NCBI GenBank assembly: GCA_035551475.1
Contig: DASZMX010000046.1
Coordinates: 1-64,000 of the forward strand
Length of the DNA: 64,000 bases
Direction of reading: 5' to 3'
Origin: DASZMX01 sp035551475
GTDB lineage: Bacteria > Verrucomicrobiota > Verrucomicrobiia > Limisphaerales > Palsa-1400
Part shown: positions 23,735-32,256 of the stretch, piece by piece
How positions within the stretch are numbered: the stretch's first letter is position 1
How the letters are laid out: each line of letters begins with the position of its first letter
Made by a program: the position numbers and the translations under genes
The notes under the pieces: model-generated
Database searches by the model: none
Told to the model about the DNA's origin: nothing
Seen by the model: only the letters and a program-made list of their open reading frames with translations

Positions 23735-26335
23735 TCAATCATCATCGTCGTCATGGTCCTTCGGCCCGGCGAAAATAAATGCCGCGTGCACGGGCGCCGG
23801 CATCGTCGCGGCGTCGCCGCGCACGGCATGCCAGATGGCGCGGTTTAGAGCGAAATCGTCCACGGCATCCTCGCGGCTGAAATCCATTTTCGCGGATTCC
23901 CGGCTGGCTTTGCCCGCTTTCGGGTTGCGCTGCTGCAAATCCACGCCGGCGGGAGCCGCTTGGTAAGCGGCCAGGTTCGGCTGGCCCGCAAACGCGTTAA
24001 ACATCGGCATGGCCGCGGCGTCAAACTGCGTCATCGGCTTTAGCCCCAGGATCAGTTCCATCGTGTGCAAAACGCTGCTGGTGGAATACATCGTGGAATC
24101 AACCACGCCCCGCCGCGCGTACGGGCTGGCGACCAACAAGACGCTGCGATGCGCGTCAATATGATCGGGCCCGTTTTGCGCGTCGTCTTCCAACACAAAG
24201 ATCGCCGTGTGCGCCCAAAATTTGGAATGACTGACCGCCTCCACCAATCGGCCCAGAGCCAGATCGTTGTCGCCCACCAACGCCGCCGGGCTCAAGGCCC
24301 CCGCCGCGCCGCCGGCGGTGTGATCGTTGGGCAGGCGCACAATTTGCAGCCGAGGCATATCGCCTTCCGCCTCGAACCGCCCCAATTCGGCGATAAAACG
24401 GTCCGCCCGCTTCGCATCGGGATAATTGACATCGAAGCCGTGAAACAGCGGATCAATATGGCCGCGCAATCCGGCGACTTTCGTAAAGTTCGTGCCGTTT
24501 TTCAACCCGCTCACAAACTCGCCATAGCTTCGATAGCTAATGCCTGCCTCGCGCGCCCGGTCCCATAAGTAGCCATTGGCGGGATAGGCCGCCGGGAAAT
24601 TGCCTTCCGCCGGATACGGATATTTTTTGGCCTGATTATGCCCGTAGCTCACCGGCCAGTTTTTTTCGACAAAATCTGTCGCCATGGCGCCGGTGGACCA
24701 TTCGTGCCCCGCCGCGCTGACCTCCGCATCGACATAAAAGTTGTCAAAAAGAACAAATTCCCGGGCCAGCTTGTGGTGATTCGGCGTCCCGCTTTCCGGG
24801 AACAGGCAGATTTTGGCGTCGCCGTTGCCTTGGGGCAGGTCGCCAAACACCTGGTCGTAGGTTCGATTCTCCTTGATGATATAGATGCAATATTTGATCG
24901 GGCTTTCATGCCCTGTCGTAGGCGGAATCGGATTGTCTGCCGCCGCAGGCGCCGGCGCGGCGCCGTGGCGCGGAATATTCTCGTAGGCCTGCGCCGTGTA
25001 GGTTTCCAGCGCCTTTTTCCAGTCTTTGCCTCGCGGCAAGTCAATAATGCTTAATGTTCCCGGCACCAAATCAGCAATATACTGGCGCCCGCCCTCGCCG
25101 CGTTTGCCGGGTTGCGGCCCCTCCGGATTCGCGCGCGGCGCAATGCCTTTGCCATTGGCCACCAAGAGATGCCGGCCATCCGGCGTGACGCGCACGGAGG
25201 TGGGATACTTGCCCACCGGAATAAAGCCGAGGGCGCGGCTATGGCCCGGCGTCGCAATATCAAACACCGCCACATCGTTGTTTCCGGCATTGGCGACAAA
25301 TAATTTGGTCGTGTCCGGGGAAATCGCCAGGCTATTGGGAGTGGAGCCAGGTCCTTCCGGGGGCGTTCCCAGCAGGTTCGTAATGCCCGCGGCGGAATTG
25401 GGTGAAAGCGAGGCGTCGAGTGTTTCCACGGTTTGGCCGTACACGGTGTCAATCACGGTGACGGTGTTGCGATTGCCGTTGGCCACATATAAATAATGAC
25501 CCGACTTGCTCAAGGCCATTTCGTTGGGATGCTCCTCGGTCGGCCAGTTCGCGGTGACGGTTTTGGAATCAAGGTCGATCACCGCCACGCACGCGCGCGC
25601 CCACAAGCTCACGTACAAACGGTTGCGCGCCTCGTCGAGGACGCAGCCGTACGGAAAGGGCGCGTCCGGCGCCGTCGGATCAAGCGAGGCCGCGAGGCGT
25701 TTGGTCACGGATGCCACATCAAAACTAACTTCGCCGGACTGGGAAAAATTGGGGGCCAGATTGCTTTCGCCGACGCCAAAAGTGAAATCCGCCCGGTTGG
25801 TATGGGCCAGCAAATCGATCTCGGAAACGCGCTGGCCCCAAAGATTGGCCGTATAAAGCCGATCTTCCTTGGCGGACACCGCCAACCCGCACGGCACCCC
25901 GCGCTGCGCCGGTTCATGCACGCGAACGGCATGGTCGTCCGCCACGGCGCCGTCGAGAAAATTGAAGATATGCACCACCTCATCCCCCGCCCCGCTGCAA
26001 TACAAATGGCGTCCGTCATGCGAGAAGGCCAAGCCGTAAAACGTCTCATGCACCTGGGTGCGGGAGGCAATCACCGCGTCCTTGATGTTCACCACGATGA
26101 TTTCGTGTTTGCCGTAGCCGCTGTGCAAAACCGCCGCGTATTTTCCGCGCGGATGCACGGCCACGTTCACGGGAAAATTCCCCAACTCCACCTGCTTCCC
26201 CGCCGGCCGCAAGAGCCATTGGTTCGGCAGCAAAACCGAGCCGTCCGGTCGCACGCCGGGAAGATCGCTGGCGTTCAAATTTATCGACGCCCAGCACGAG
26301 ACAGCGGCGGCCACGCAGAGAAAGCTTCGCTTCAT
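23735..26335 (-). CDS. Secreted YncE beta-propeller fused to phosphoesterase domain
   Basis: An 866-residue exported protein. After a signal peptide (about 1-22), residues 30-430 form a YVTN/YncE-type beta-propeller (repeats such as GHYLYVANGNRNTVTVIDT). Residues 480-800 form an alkaline-phosphatase-superfamily phosphoesterase like phospholipase C/acid phosphatase (KENRTYDQVFGDL, HKLAREFVLFDNFYVD, EDDAQNGPDHIDAHR). It likely cleaves phosphate esters outside the cytoplasm. The end is acidic and Asp-rich (DHDDDDD), possibly metal binding. GTG at 26341 is an alternative start. Confidence 0.85.
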   Translation of the reverse strand: MKRSFLCVAAAVSCWASINLNASDLPGVRPDGSVLLPNQWLLRPAGKQVELGNFPVNVAVHPRGKYAAVLHSGYGKHEIIVVNIKDAVIASRTQVHETFYGLAFSHDGRHLYCSGAGDEVVHIFNFLDGAVADDHAVRVHEPAQRGVPCGLAVSAKEDRLYTANLWGQRVSEIDLLAHTNRADFTFGVGESNLAPNFSQSGEVSFDVASVTKRLAASLDPTAPDAPFPYGCVLDEARNRLYVSLWARACVAVIDLDSKTVTANWPTEEHPNEMALSKSGHYLYVANGNRNTVTVIDTVYGQTVETLDASLSPNSAAGITNLLGTPPEGPGSTPNSLAISPDTTKLFVANAGNNDVAVFDIATPGHSRALGFIPVGKYPTSVRVTPDGRHLLVANGKGIAPRANPEGPQPGKRGEGGRQYIADLVPGTLSIIDLPRGKDWKKALETYTAQAYENIPRHGAAPAPAAADNPIPPTTGHESPIKYCIYIIKENRTYDQVFGDLPQGNGDAKICLFPESGTPNHHKLAREFVLFDNFYVDAEVSAAGHEWSTGAMATDFVEKNWPVSYGHNQAKKYPYPAEGNFPAAYPANGYLWDRAREAGISYRSYGEFVSGLKNGTNFTKVAGLRGHIDPLFHGFDVNYPDAKRADRFIAELGRFEAEGDMPRLQIVRLPNDHTAGGAAGALSPAALVGDNDLALGRLVEAVSHSKFWAHTAIFVLEDDAQNGPDHIDAHRSVLLVASPYARRGVVDSTMYSTSSVLHTMELILGLKPMTQFDAAAMPMFNAFAGQPNLAAYQAAPAGVDLQQRNPKAGKASRESAKMDFSREDAVDDFALNRAIWHAVRGDAATMPAPVHAAFIFAGPKDHDDDDD

Positions 26336-26418
26336 AGCCACTATTAGTCACCGACCCGCCGCGTCGGCGCAAGTGACAATGCGGCGCTTTCTCCGCCTAT
26401 TCCATATGATGCGCCGGG

Positions 26419-27039
26419 TTATTCGGCGGGCACGACCCCGGCGTCGATCAACTTGCGCAGCTTGGGCCGGATAATGAAGGAGCAATACGGGTTCTTGTCC
26501 TTGTTGAGATTGTAATAATTCTGGTGGTAATCCTCGGCGGGGTAGAACGCCGTCAGCGGAACAATTTGGGTGACAATGGGCTTGCTGTGCTGGAGCGCCG
26601 CCGACGCCTTGGCTTTTTCCGCGACAACTTTCTGCGCGGCGTCAGAATAGAGAATGATCGAGCGATACTGCGCCCCAACGTCGTTGCCTTGGCGGTTCAG
26701 TGTTGTCGGGTCGTGCTCCTCAAAAAAGACGTCGAGCAACTTTTCGTAGGAAATTATCGCTGGATCAAACTTCACCTGGATCACTTCCGCGTGCCCGGTC
26801 GTTTCCGTGCACACCTGGTCATAGGTGGGATTGACCGTCGTGCCGCCGGCATAGCCCGAAACCACCGATTTCACGCCGGGAATCCGTTGAAAAACGGCTT
26901 CCCCGCACCAAAAACAGCCGCCCCCAAACGTGGCAGTTTCGATCTTGGGAGCCGGTTTGGAAACGTCAGGAGCTGCGTTCATAAGCAAAGGAAAAGTCAG
27001 AAGCGCCGAAAGGGAAAGCAAAGATTTGAGGACTTGCAT
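26419..27039 (-). CDS. msrA: Peptide methionine-S-sulfoxide reductase
   Basis: A 206-residue MsrA with the active Cys42 in GGGCFWCGEAVF, the GYAGGTTVNPTYDQVCTETTGHAE block and FEEHDPTTLNRQGNDVG. A signal peptide (1-22) directs it to the periplasm, where it repairs Met-S-sulfoxide in exported proteins. Resolving cysteines at the C-terminus are sparse. It starts five bases after yacG on the same strand. MsrB is not in the window. Confidence 0.93.
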   Translation of the reverse strand: MQVLKSLLSLSALLTFPLLMNAAPDVSKPAPKIETATFGGGCFWCGEAVFQRIPGVKSVVSGYAGGTTVNPTYDQVCTETTGHAEVIQVKFDPAIISYEKLLDVFFEEHDPTTLNRQGNDVGAQYRSIILYSDAAQKVVAEKAKASAALQHSKPIVTQIVPLTAFYPAEDYHQNYYNLNKDKNPYCSFIIRPKLRKLIDAGVVPAE

Positions 27040-27044
27040 AGTGG

Positions 27045-27245
27045 TCAGTCGGTCTCAGGCGGAGGAACCTTACGGGAATAGTCGTCCTCCGTGAAAATAG
27101 GGTCGGAAATGACGTGCTCCTCGTTCAACCATTTGCCCAAATCGATGGTCTTGCAGCGATGCGAGCAAAACGGCCCAAACGGGCCGGCAAACCACTCCCC
27201 TTCCTTCTGGCAGGTGGGGCACTTGACGATGTGTTTCTGCGGCAC
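27045..27245 (-). CDS. yacG: Zinc-ribbon DNA gyrase inhibitor YacG-like
   Basis: A 66-residue protein with a zinc site KCPTCQ...FCSHRCKTIDLGKWL (CX2C-X15-CX3C) and the acidic tail of YacG, which binds GyrB. The start is GTG at 27245; no Shine-Dalgarno is visible, but TAAATT lies six bases upstream, compatible with a leaderless message. It is the first gene of a short operon with msrA. Confidence 0.85.
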   Translation of the reverse strand: MPQKHIVKCPTCQKEGEWFAGPFGPFCSHRCKTIDLGKWLNEEHVISDPIFTEDDYSRKVPPPETD

Positions 27246-27361
27246 GAAGATAATTTACCACGAATTTTGAACTTTAAAACCATTCCGTGTTGGTCTATGA
27301 CTTTTGGTTAACTTGAAAGCGCTCTTTAGGATTTTACGCAGCTTATCGCCCACGCGATAGT

Positions 27362-28003
27362 ATGGCAGGCATGCACGCATGGATTGGGCAAGCGGATTGG
27401 CTTCTCGGCGCGGTCGTCGTCTTGGCGGCGTATTTCATTGGCTGTTTTTCCACCGGATATTACCTGGTTCGCGCCCGCACGGGCGAAGACATCCGCGCGC
27501 TTGGCACGGGTAGTTGCGGCGCCCGCAATGTCAGCCGCGTCCTAGGCTCGAGCGGGTTTGCCTACACTTTGGCGGGCGATCTCGCCAAGGGCGGCGTGGC
27601 GGTTTGGCTGGCGCAAACGCTGACCCCAGACAGCCGCGTGGCGCTGCTGGCCCTGGTTGCGGCGGTGGCCGGCCACGTCTGGCCCATCCAACTGGCGTTC
27701 CAAGGCGGCAAAGGCATTGCCACCTCGCTCGCCGGGCTGCTGCTCTACGATTGCTGGATGACGCTCATTTACCTGACCCTTTTTGGCGCGTTGTTTTCTT
27801 TGACTCGCCGCTCGGTTGCGAGCAGTCTCGGAGCTTATGCCCTTCTGCCATTGGCCAGTTTCCTGGCAAAGCAAGATGCTGCGCATGTCTGCGGGATCAC
27901 GGTCCTGGCCGTCTTTATTTTCATCGCTCACCATCAAAATATTGTTGCCGGAGCGCGCTCGGCTCTGTCCCGCCGAGGCCTCGCGGAAGTAAATTATGAA
28001 TGA
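27362..28003 (+). CDS. plsY: Acyl-phosphate glycerol-3-phosphate acyltransferase
   Basis: A 213-residue integral membrane protein of PlsY type. It has five to six helices and the three cytoplasmic loops: GTGSCGARNVSRVLG, the glycine-rich QGGKGIATS loop and a C-terminal AHHQN segment. PlsY adds the first acyl chain from acyl-phosphate to glycerol-3-phosphate. Its last eight bases overlap the next gene (ATG at 27996), so the two are coupled. This second acyltransferase is unrelated in fold to the OlsA-like protein. Confidence 0.92.
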   Translation: MAGMHAWIGQADWLLGAVVVLAAYFIGCFSTGYYLVRARTGEDIRALGTGSCGARNVSRVLGSSGFAYTLAGDLAKGGVAVWLAQTLTPDSRVALLALVAAVAGHVWPIQLAFQGGKGIATSLAGLLLYDCWMTLIYLTLFGALFSLTRRSVASSLGAYALLPLASFLAKQDAAHVCGITVLAVFIFIAHHQNIVAGARSALSRRGLAEVNYE

Positions 28004-29660
28004 ACGCAGTCTCCAGTTCAAAGTCGCCAGCGAAGATTGGGAATTTGAACAGATTCATCAGTTGAATTACCGCACCTTTGTGGAAGAAATTCCGCAGCAC
28101 GAACCCTCCGCCACGCCGCGCCTGGTGGATCGTTTCCACAAGGAAAACACCTACCTGATCTGTCTCTGCGACAACCAGGTGGTGGGCATGATCGCCATGC
28201 GCGACCGCCGCCCTTTCTCCCTGGACCAGAAGCTGCCCAATCTCGATGCGTGCCTGCCGCCGGGACGCCGCCCCTGCGAAATCCGGCTGCTCTCAGTGCA
28301 GCGCGAGTTCCGCAACACCCAGGTGTTCCGCGGCCTGACGGCGCTGGTTTGGCAATACGGCACTGACCGCGGTTTCGATCTGGCCGTGATTTCAGGCACC
28401 ACCCGCCAGCAAAAGCTTTATCGCCACCTTGGTTTCGTGCCCTTCGGGCCGCTGGTCGGCAAGGGCGAGGCCATGTTCCAGCCGATGTATTTGACGCTCG
28501 AAACGTTCGAGAAAAACGCCGAGGAATTCTTTCGCATTCCCCTGCGCTCGGCGGGACCGGCCAGCTTTCTGCCCGGCCCCGTGCGCATTCATCGCCGCGT
28601 GCGCCGCGCCTTTGAACGCCCGCCGGAATCCCATCGCTCTGATCGTTTCATGGCGGAGTTCCAAAAAATCCGGCAACGCCTTTGTCACTTGGTCGGCGCG
28701 CGGCACGTCGAAATCCTGCTCGGCTCCGGCACGCTCGGCAACGACACGGTGGCGGCGCAACTCACGCTGCTCAAGCAGCCCGGGTTGATTATTTCCAACG
28801 GCGAATTCGGCGAGCGCCTGATCGATCATGCGCAGCGCTTCGGCCTTTCGTTTGACTCGCTCAAGTTTTCCTGGGGCGAACCGTTCGATTTGAACGCCAT
28901 CAAGCAATTCATGGCGCGCACGCCCGCCCTCGGCTGGATCTGGTGCGTGCATACGGAAACGTCCACCGGCATGCTTAATCCTCTACCCGTGCTGCAGGCG
29001 CTGTGCGTCAAAGCCAAGGTCAAACTCTGCGCCGATTGCATCAGCTCCATCGGCACGACGCCGGTGAATCTCGACCAGATTTACCTCGCCACCTGCGCCA
29101 GCGGCAAAGGCCTGGCTTCTTATCCGGGCCTGGCCATGGTTTTCTATAATCACACGCTGGCCTCTTCCAAACGTCTGCCGCGCTATCTGGATCTCGGATG
29201 GTATGCCGAGCATCAAGGCATCGCTTTCACGCAATCTTCCAACCTGCTCCATGCGCTTGACGCCGCCGTGCAACGCGAGGATTGGCCCAAGAAATACGCC
29301 GATTTGCTGGAGGTCACCACGCGGCTCCGCGCCAAGTTGCGCCAGGCGGGTTTCAATCTCATCACGGCGGACGCGGACGTCACGCCAGGGGTGGCCACCA
29401 TCGACTTGGGTGCGACGCACAATTCCGCGGAAATCGGGCCGTTGCTCTGTCAGGCGGGATTTTTGGTCAGCTACAACAGCAATTATTTGCGCCAGCGGAA
29501 CTGGATTCAAATTTGCCTGATGGGTGAGTTCGTGGAGGAACAATTGGGGGCGCTCATCGAACGTTTGCGCGAACTCTGCGAACTCGGAACGTCGGAACGC
29601 AGCTTGGTTAAAAAGAGCGCCGCTGGACAAAAAACAACAGCGTCCCTGCCGGCTCATTGA
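27996..29660 (+). CDS. Fused GNAT acyltransferase and class V aminotransferase
   Basis: A 554-residue two-domain protein. Residues 1-170 are a GNAT domain resembling acyl-ACP-using or N-acyl amino acid synthases (HQLNYRTFVEEIPQHEPS, LISVQREFRN-like strand). Residues 185-540 are a class V PLP aminotransferase of the serine-glyoxylate/alanine-glyoxylate type, with GSGTLGND at 243 and the PLP lysine Lys371 in CASGKGLASYPG. The 8-base overlap with plsY points to lipid or acyl-amino-acid chemistry. Substrates are unknown; both active sites look intact. Confidence 0.82.
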   Translation: MNERSLQFKVASEDWEFEQIHQLNYRTFVEEIPQHEPSATPRLVDRFHKENTYLICLCDNQVVGMIAMRDRRPFSLDQKLPNLDACLPPGRRPCEIRLLSVQREFRNTQVFRGLTALVWQYGTDRGFDLAVISGTTRQQKLYRHLGFVPFGPLVGKGEAMFQPMYLTLETFEKNAEEFFRIPLRSAGPASFLPGPVRIHRRVRRAFERPPESHRSDRFMAEFQKIRQRLCHLVGARHVEILLGSGTLGNDTVAAQLTLLKQPGLIISNGEFGERLIDHAQRFGLSFDSLKFSWGEPFDLNAIKQFMARTPALGWIWCVHTETSTGMLNPLPVLQALCVKAKVKLCADCISSIGTTPVNLDQIYLATCASGKGLASYPGLAMVFYNHTLASSKRLPRYLDLGWYAEHQGIAFTQSSNLLHALDAAVQREDWPKKYADLLEVTTRLRAKLRQAGFNLITADADVTPGVATIDLGATHNSAEIGPLLCQAGFLVSYNSNYLRQRNWIQICLMGEFVEEQLGALIERLRELCELGTSERSLVKKSAAGQKTTASLPAH

Positions 29661-29727
29661 GGCGCCGCCGTTAATTTTTTGGCCGTTACCGCGTCTTTCG
29701 CGTAAACTTCATGCGAACTGTCCATTG

Positions 29728-29743
29728 TGGCATCGGGGGTGCT
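29728..29743 (+). promoter_or_regulatory. Sigma54-type promoter of the PII gene
   Basis: TGGCATCGGGGGTGCT has the required GG and GC dinucleotides at exact -24/-12 spacing and agrees with TGGCACG-N4-TTGCW at nine of twelve defined positions. It predicts a start near 29754, about 27 bases before the PII ATG. Nitrogen control through an NtrC-type activator would fit a PII gene. Confidence 0.6.
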
Positions 29744-29780
29744 GAGGAGCTTCTGCGCCTCTCAAGGGGCTGACCTAACT

Positions 29781-30119
29781 ATGAAGAAGATCGATGCCAT
29801 CATTAAGCCATTCAAGCTGGAAGAAGTGAAGGACGCCCTCGCCGAAGTTGGCATTGAAGGCATGACCGTGAGCGAAGTTAAGGGTTTTGGCCGCCAAAAA
29901 GGCCACACCGAAATCTATCGCGGCAGCGAATACACCGTGGATTTCCTGCCCAAGATCCGCATCGAAATCATCCTCGGTGATGAGCAGGTGGACGCGGCGA
30001 TTGAGGCCATCGTCGGCGCGGCTAAAACCGGCAAAATCGGCGACGGCAAAGTTTTCGTCTCCAATATCGAAGAAGCCATTCGCATTCGCACCGCCGAAAA
30101 AGGCGAGGCGGCCGTTTAA
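29781..30119 (+). CDS. glnB: Nitrogen regulatory PII protein
   Basis: A 112-residue PII protein of canonical length. It begins MKKIDAIIKPFKLEEVKDAL and has the T-loop with the uridylylation tyrosine Tyr51 in YRGSEYTVDF and the C-terminal VxxIExAxRIRT signature (VSNIEEAIRIRT). It senses ATP/ADP and 2-oxoglutarate and controls nitrogen assimilation. No amtB or glnA adjoins, so GlnB and GlnK cannot be separated. The sigma54-type promoter upstream and strong terminator downstream make it a single-gene unit. The ATG at 29781 follows AAGGGGCTG. Confidence 0.95.
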   Translation: MKKIDAIIKPFKLEEVKDALAEVGIEGMTVSEVKGFGRQKGHTEIYRGSEYTVDFLPKIRIEIILGDEQVDAAIEAIVGAAKTGKIGDGKVFVSNIEEAIRIRTAEKGEAAV

Positions 30120-30150
30120 CCAACCCCGTCCCGTTCCTGGAGGAACCGAG

Positions 30151-30185
30151 AAGGCGGCGCGGAACCATCCGCGCCGCCTTTTTTT
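30151..30185 (+). terminator. Intrinsic terminator after the PII gene
   Basis: A perfect 12-bp stem AAGGCGGCGCGG (30151-30162) pairs with 30169-30180 around an AACCAT loop. The stem ends in TT and runs into five more Ts (30181-30185). It lies 31 bases after the PII stop and is the clearest intrinsic terminator seen in the window. Confidence 0.93.
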
Positions 30186-30226
30186 AACCGTGCATTGACC
30201 GCACGAAATCAACTATAACGTGCCCC

Positions 30227-31150
30227 GTGTCGCCGGGAAAAGTTGACCACATCAACGCCAGCACGCGCTATTGCGCGGTGCTCGGTCATCCCATCGCCCA
30301 TTCCGCCTCTCCCGCCATGCAAAACGCTGGTTTGGGCATGCTTGGCTTGAATTGGCGCTATCTGGCGGCGGATGTTCCCCCGGCCGGCCTGAAAGCCGCC
30401 ATTCAAGGCGCCCAGGCCTTAGGCTTCATCGGCCTTAATTTGACAGTGCCGCACAAACTTCGCGCCCTGCGCATCGTGGATGTGGTTGATCCCGACGCCC
30501 GGAAGTGGGGCGCCATCAACACCATCGTTTTTGAAACGCGCGACCCGGCGGGCCGGTGGGTTTCCGTGGGATCCTGCCCACCCGCGCCTGGGGCAGCGGT
30601 GCGCAGCCACGGCTACAACACCGATGCCGATGCAATTATCCAGGCGTTGCAGGAGGGCTTCGGCTGGCGATCCTTGCGCGGCGCCACCGTCTTGCTGCTC
30701 GGAGCCGGCGGAGCGGCCCAAGCCGCCGCCCTGCGTTTGGCGCAGGAAGGCATCAAGGAGCTTTGGCTCGTGAACCGCACCGCCGCGCGCCGGCGAACGT
30801 TGCAAAGAATGGTCGCGCGACAATATCCGCGTTGTGTGTTCGGCATGGGCTACCCCGATAAGACGGTGGACTTGGTGATCAATGCCACCTCACTCGGCTT
30901 GAAACGCGGCGATCCTGTGGCCATCCATCTTCCGTGGCTCAAGGCGCACCGTCCGCCCCGGGTGTTCGACATGATTTATCGCCCGCGCGAAACACCCCTC
31001 CTCCGCCATGCCGCCAAGCTCGGCTGTCAAACAGTCAACGGGATGGGCATGCTGCTTTATCAAGGCGCTAGGGCGCTGGAATTATGGACGGGCCGGCCCG
31101 CGCCGGTGGCGGCAATGCGCCGGGCATTGGAAGCGCACCTCTATGTTTGA
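30227..31150 (+). CDS. aroE: Shikimate dehydrogenase
   Basis: A 307-residue AroE. It has the shikimate-binding GHPIAHSASPAMQNA, catalytic Lys77 in NLTVPHKL, the NTDADAII Asp, and the NADP Rossmann motif VLLLGAGGAAQAA with NRTAARRR. It reduces 3-dehydroshikimate. It is longer than the usual 270-280 residues, with a short insert near residue 105. The start is GTG at 30227, without a ribosome binding site but with TATAAC seven bases upstream. It overlaps the prepilin peptidase by eight bases. Confidence 0.93.
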   Translation: MSPGKVDHINASTRYCAVLGHPIAHSASPAMQNAGLGMLGLNWRYLAADVPPAGLKAAIQGAQALGFIGLNLTVPHKLRALRIVDVVDPDARKWGAINTIVFETRDPAGRWVSVGSCPPAPGAAVRSHGYNTDADAIIQALQEGFGWRSLRGATVLLLGAGGAAQAAALRLAQEGIKELWLVNRTAARRRTLQRMVARQYPRCVFGMGYPDKTVDLVINATSLGLKRGDPVAIHLPWLKAHRPPRVFDMIYRPRETPLLRHAAKLGCQTVNGMGMLLYQGARALELWTGRPAPVAAMRRALEAHLYV

Positions 31151-32255
31151 CCGCGCCACCTACGCCCAGATGCCGTTTGCCTTTTGGACTACGATCTTTT
31201 TCGTGTTCGGCTGCATCGTGGGCAGCTTCCTGAATGTGTGCATTCATCGCATGCCGCGCGGCGAAAGCATCATCCGCCCGCCTTCGCATTGTCCGCGGTG
31301 CAATTATTCGATTCCCTGGTTCCTAAACGTCCCGCTCGTCACATGGCTTTGGCTGCGGGGGCGATGCGCCCAATGCGGCGAACCCATCTCCCCGCGCTAT
31401 TTCATGGTGGAATTATTGACCGGGATTGTTTTTGCCTCCTGCTGGATCGTGGCGGGGAAAATGTCAGCTCTCGTGGCGCTGGCGTATTGCCTTTTTTTCG
31501 GCGGCTTGATCGCGGCCACCTTCATTGATTTGGAGCATCTGATCATTCCCGACGAAATTACCATCGGCGGCATGGTCGCGGGTTTTGTCTGCTCCATGCT
31601 GTCGCCCGGCTCGCATTGGGATGTCATGCGGCGCCATTTTATGTCCCAGCCTTTGCCGGCCATGCGGGATAGCCTGCTCGGCATGGGCATTGGCGCCGGG
31701 GTGGTATATGCCATCGTGCGTCTCGGCAAGCTCCTCTTCGGACGCTACAAGATCAATTTGCCTCCGGGCTCCAAGATTTATTTTGGCGAATCCTCCGTGA
31801 CGTTGCCGGAGGAGGAACTTCCGTACGAGGAAGTATTTTACCGCCGCAGCGACACCATCGTGTTCCGCGCGTCCCGCCTGGAACTGGTGGATCGCTGCTA
31901 TTGCGATGTGCAAGTGCGCCTGCAGCCGCATCGCCTGCAAATCGGCTCGGAATCCATGGAGCCGGACAAGGCGCCATTCATGGAAGCCGTCACGGGCGAA
32001 ATGATCATGCCGCGCGAAGCGATGGGCCTGGGTGATGTAAAATTCATGGGGGCCATCGGCGCTTTTCTGGGATGGCCTGCCACGATTTTTTCGCTCGCTC
32101 TCAGCGCCATCATTGGGCTGGCCGTTACGCTCCTCTTGGTGCTCGCCGGCAAACGGCATTGGTCGGGCCGCCTCCCGTACGGCCCTTACATTGCGCTTGC
32201 GGCGGGAATCTGGGTTTTCGGCGGCTACAAGTGGTTCATGCGGCTGTTGGAGTAA
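31143..32255 (+). CDS. pilD: Prepilin peptidase (PilD family) with an insert
   Basis: A 370-residue leader peptidase/methylase. Residues 1-100 hold GCIVGSFLNVCIHR and four zinc cysteines (Cys50, 53, 75, 78). The two catalytic aspartates are Asp129 (FIDLEH) and Asp298 (GLGDVK), with FIDLEHLIIPDEIT intact. About 170 residues separate them, against roughly 65 normally: an extra 100-residue cytosolic segment at 201-292 is inserted. It processes type IV pilin and pseudopilin leaders, one of which (33.3-34.0 kb) follows soon after. Confidence 0.9.
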   Translation: MFDRATYAQMPFAFWTTIFFVFGCIVGSFLNVCIHRMPRGESIIRPPSHCPRCNYSIPWFLNVPLVTWLWLRGRCAQCGEPISPRYFMVELLTGIVFASCWIVAGKMSALVALAYCLFFGGLIAATFIDLEHLIIPDEITIGGMVAGFVCSMLSPGSHWDVMRRHFMSQPLPAMRDSLLGMGIGAGVVYAIVRLGKLLFGRYKINLPPGSKIYFGESSVTLPEEELPYEEVFYRRSDTIVFRASRLELVDRCYCDVQVRLQPHRLQIGSESMEPDKAPFMEAVTGEMIMPREAMGLGDVKFMGAIGAFLGWPATIFSLALSAIIGLAVTLLLVLAGKRHWSGRLPYGPYIALAAGIWVFGGYKWFMRLLE

Positions 32256-32256
32256 T

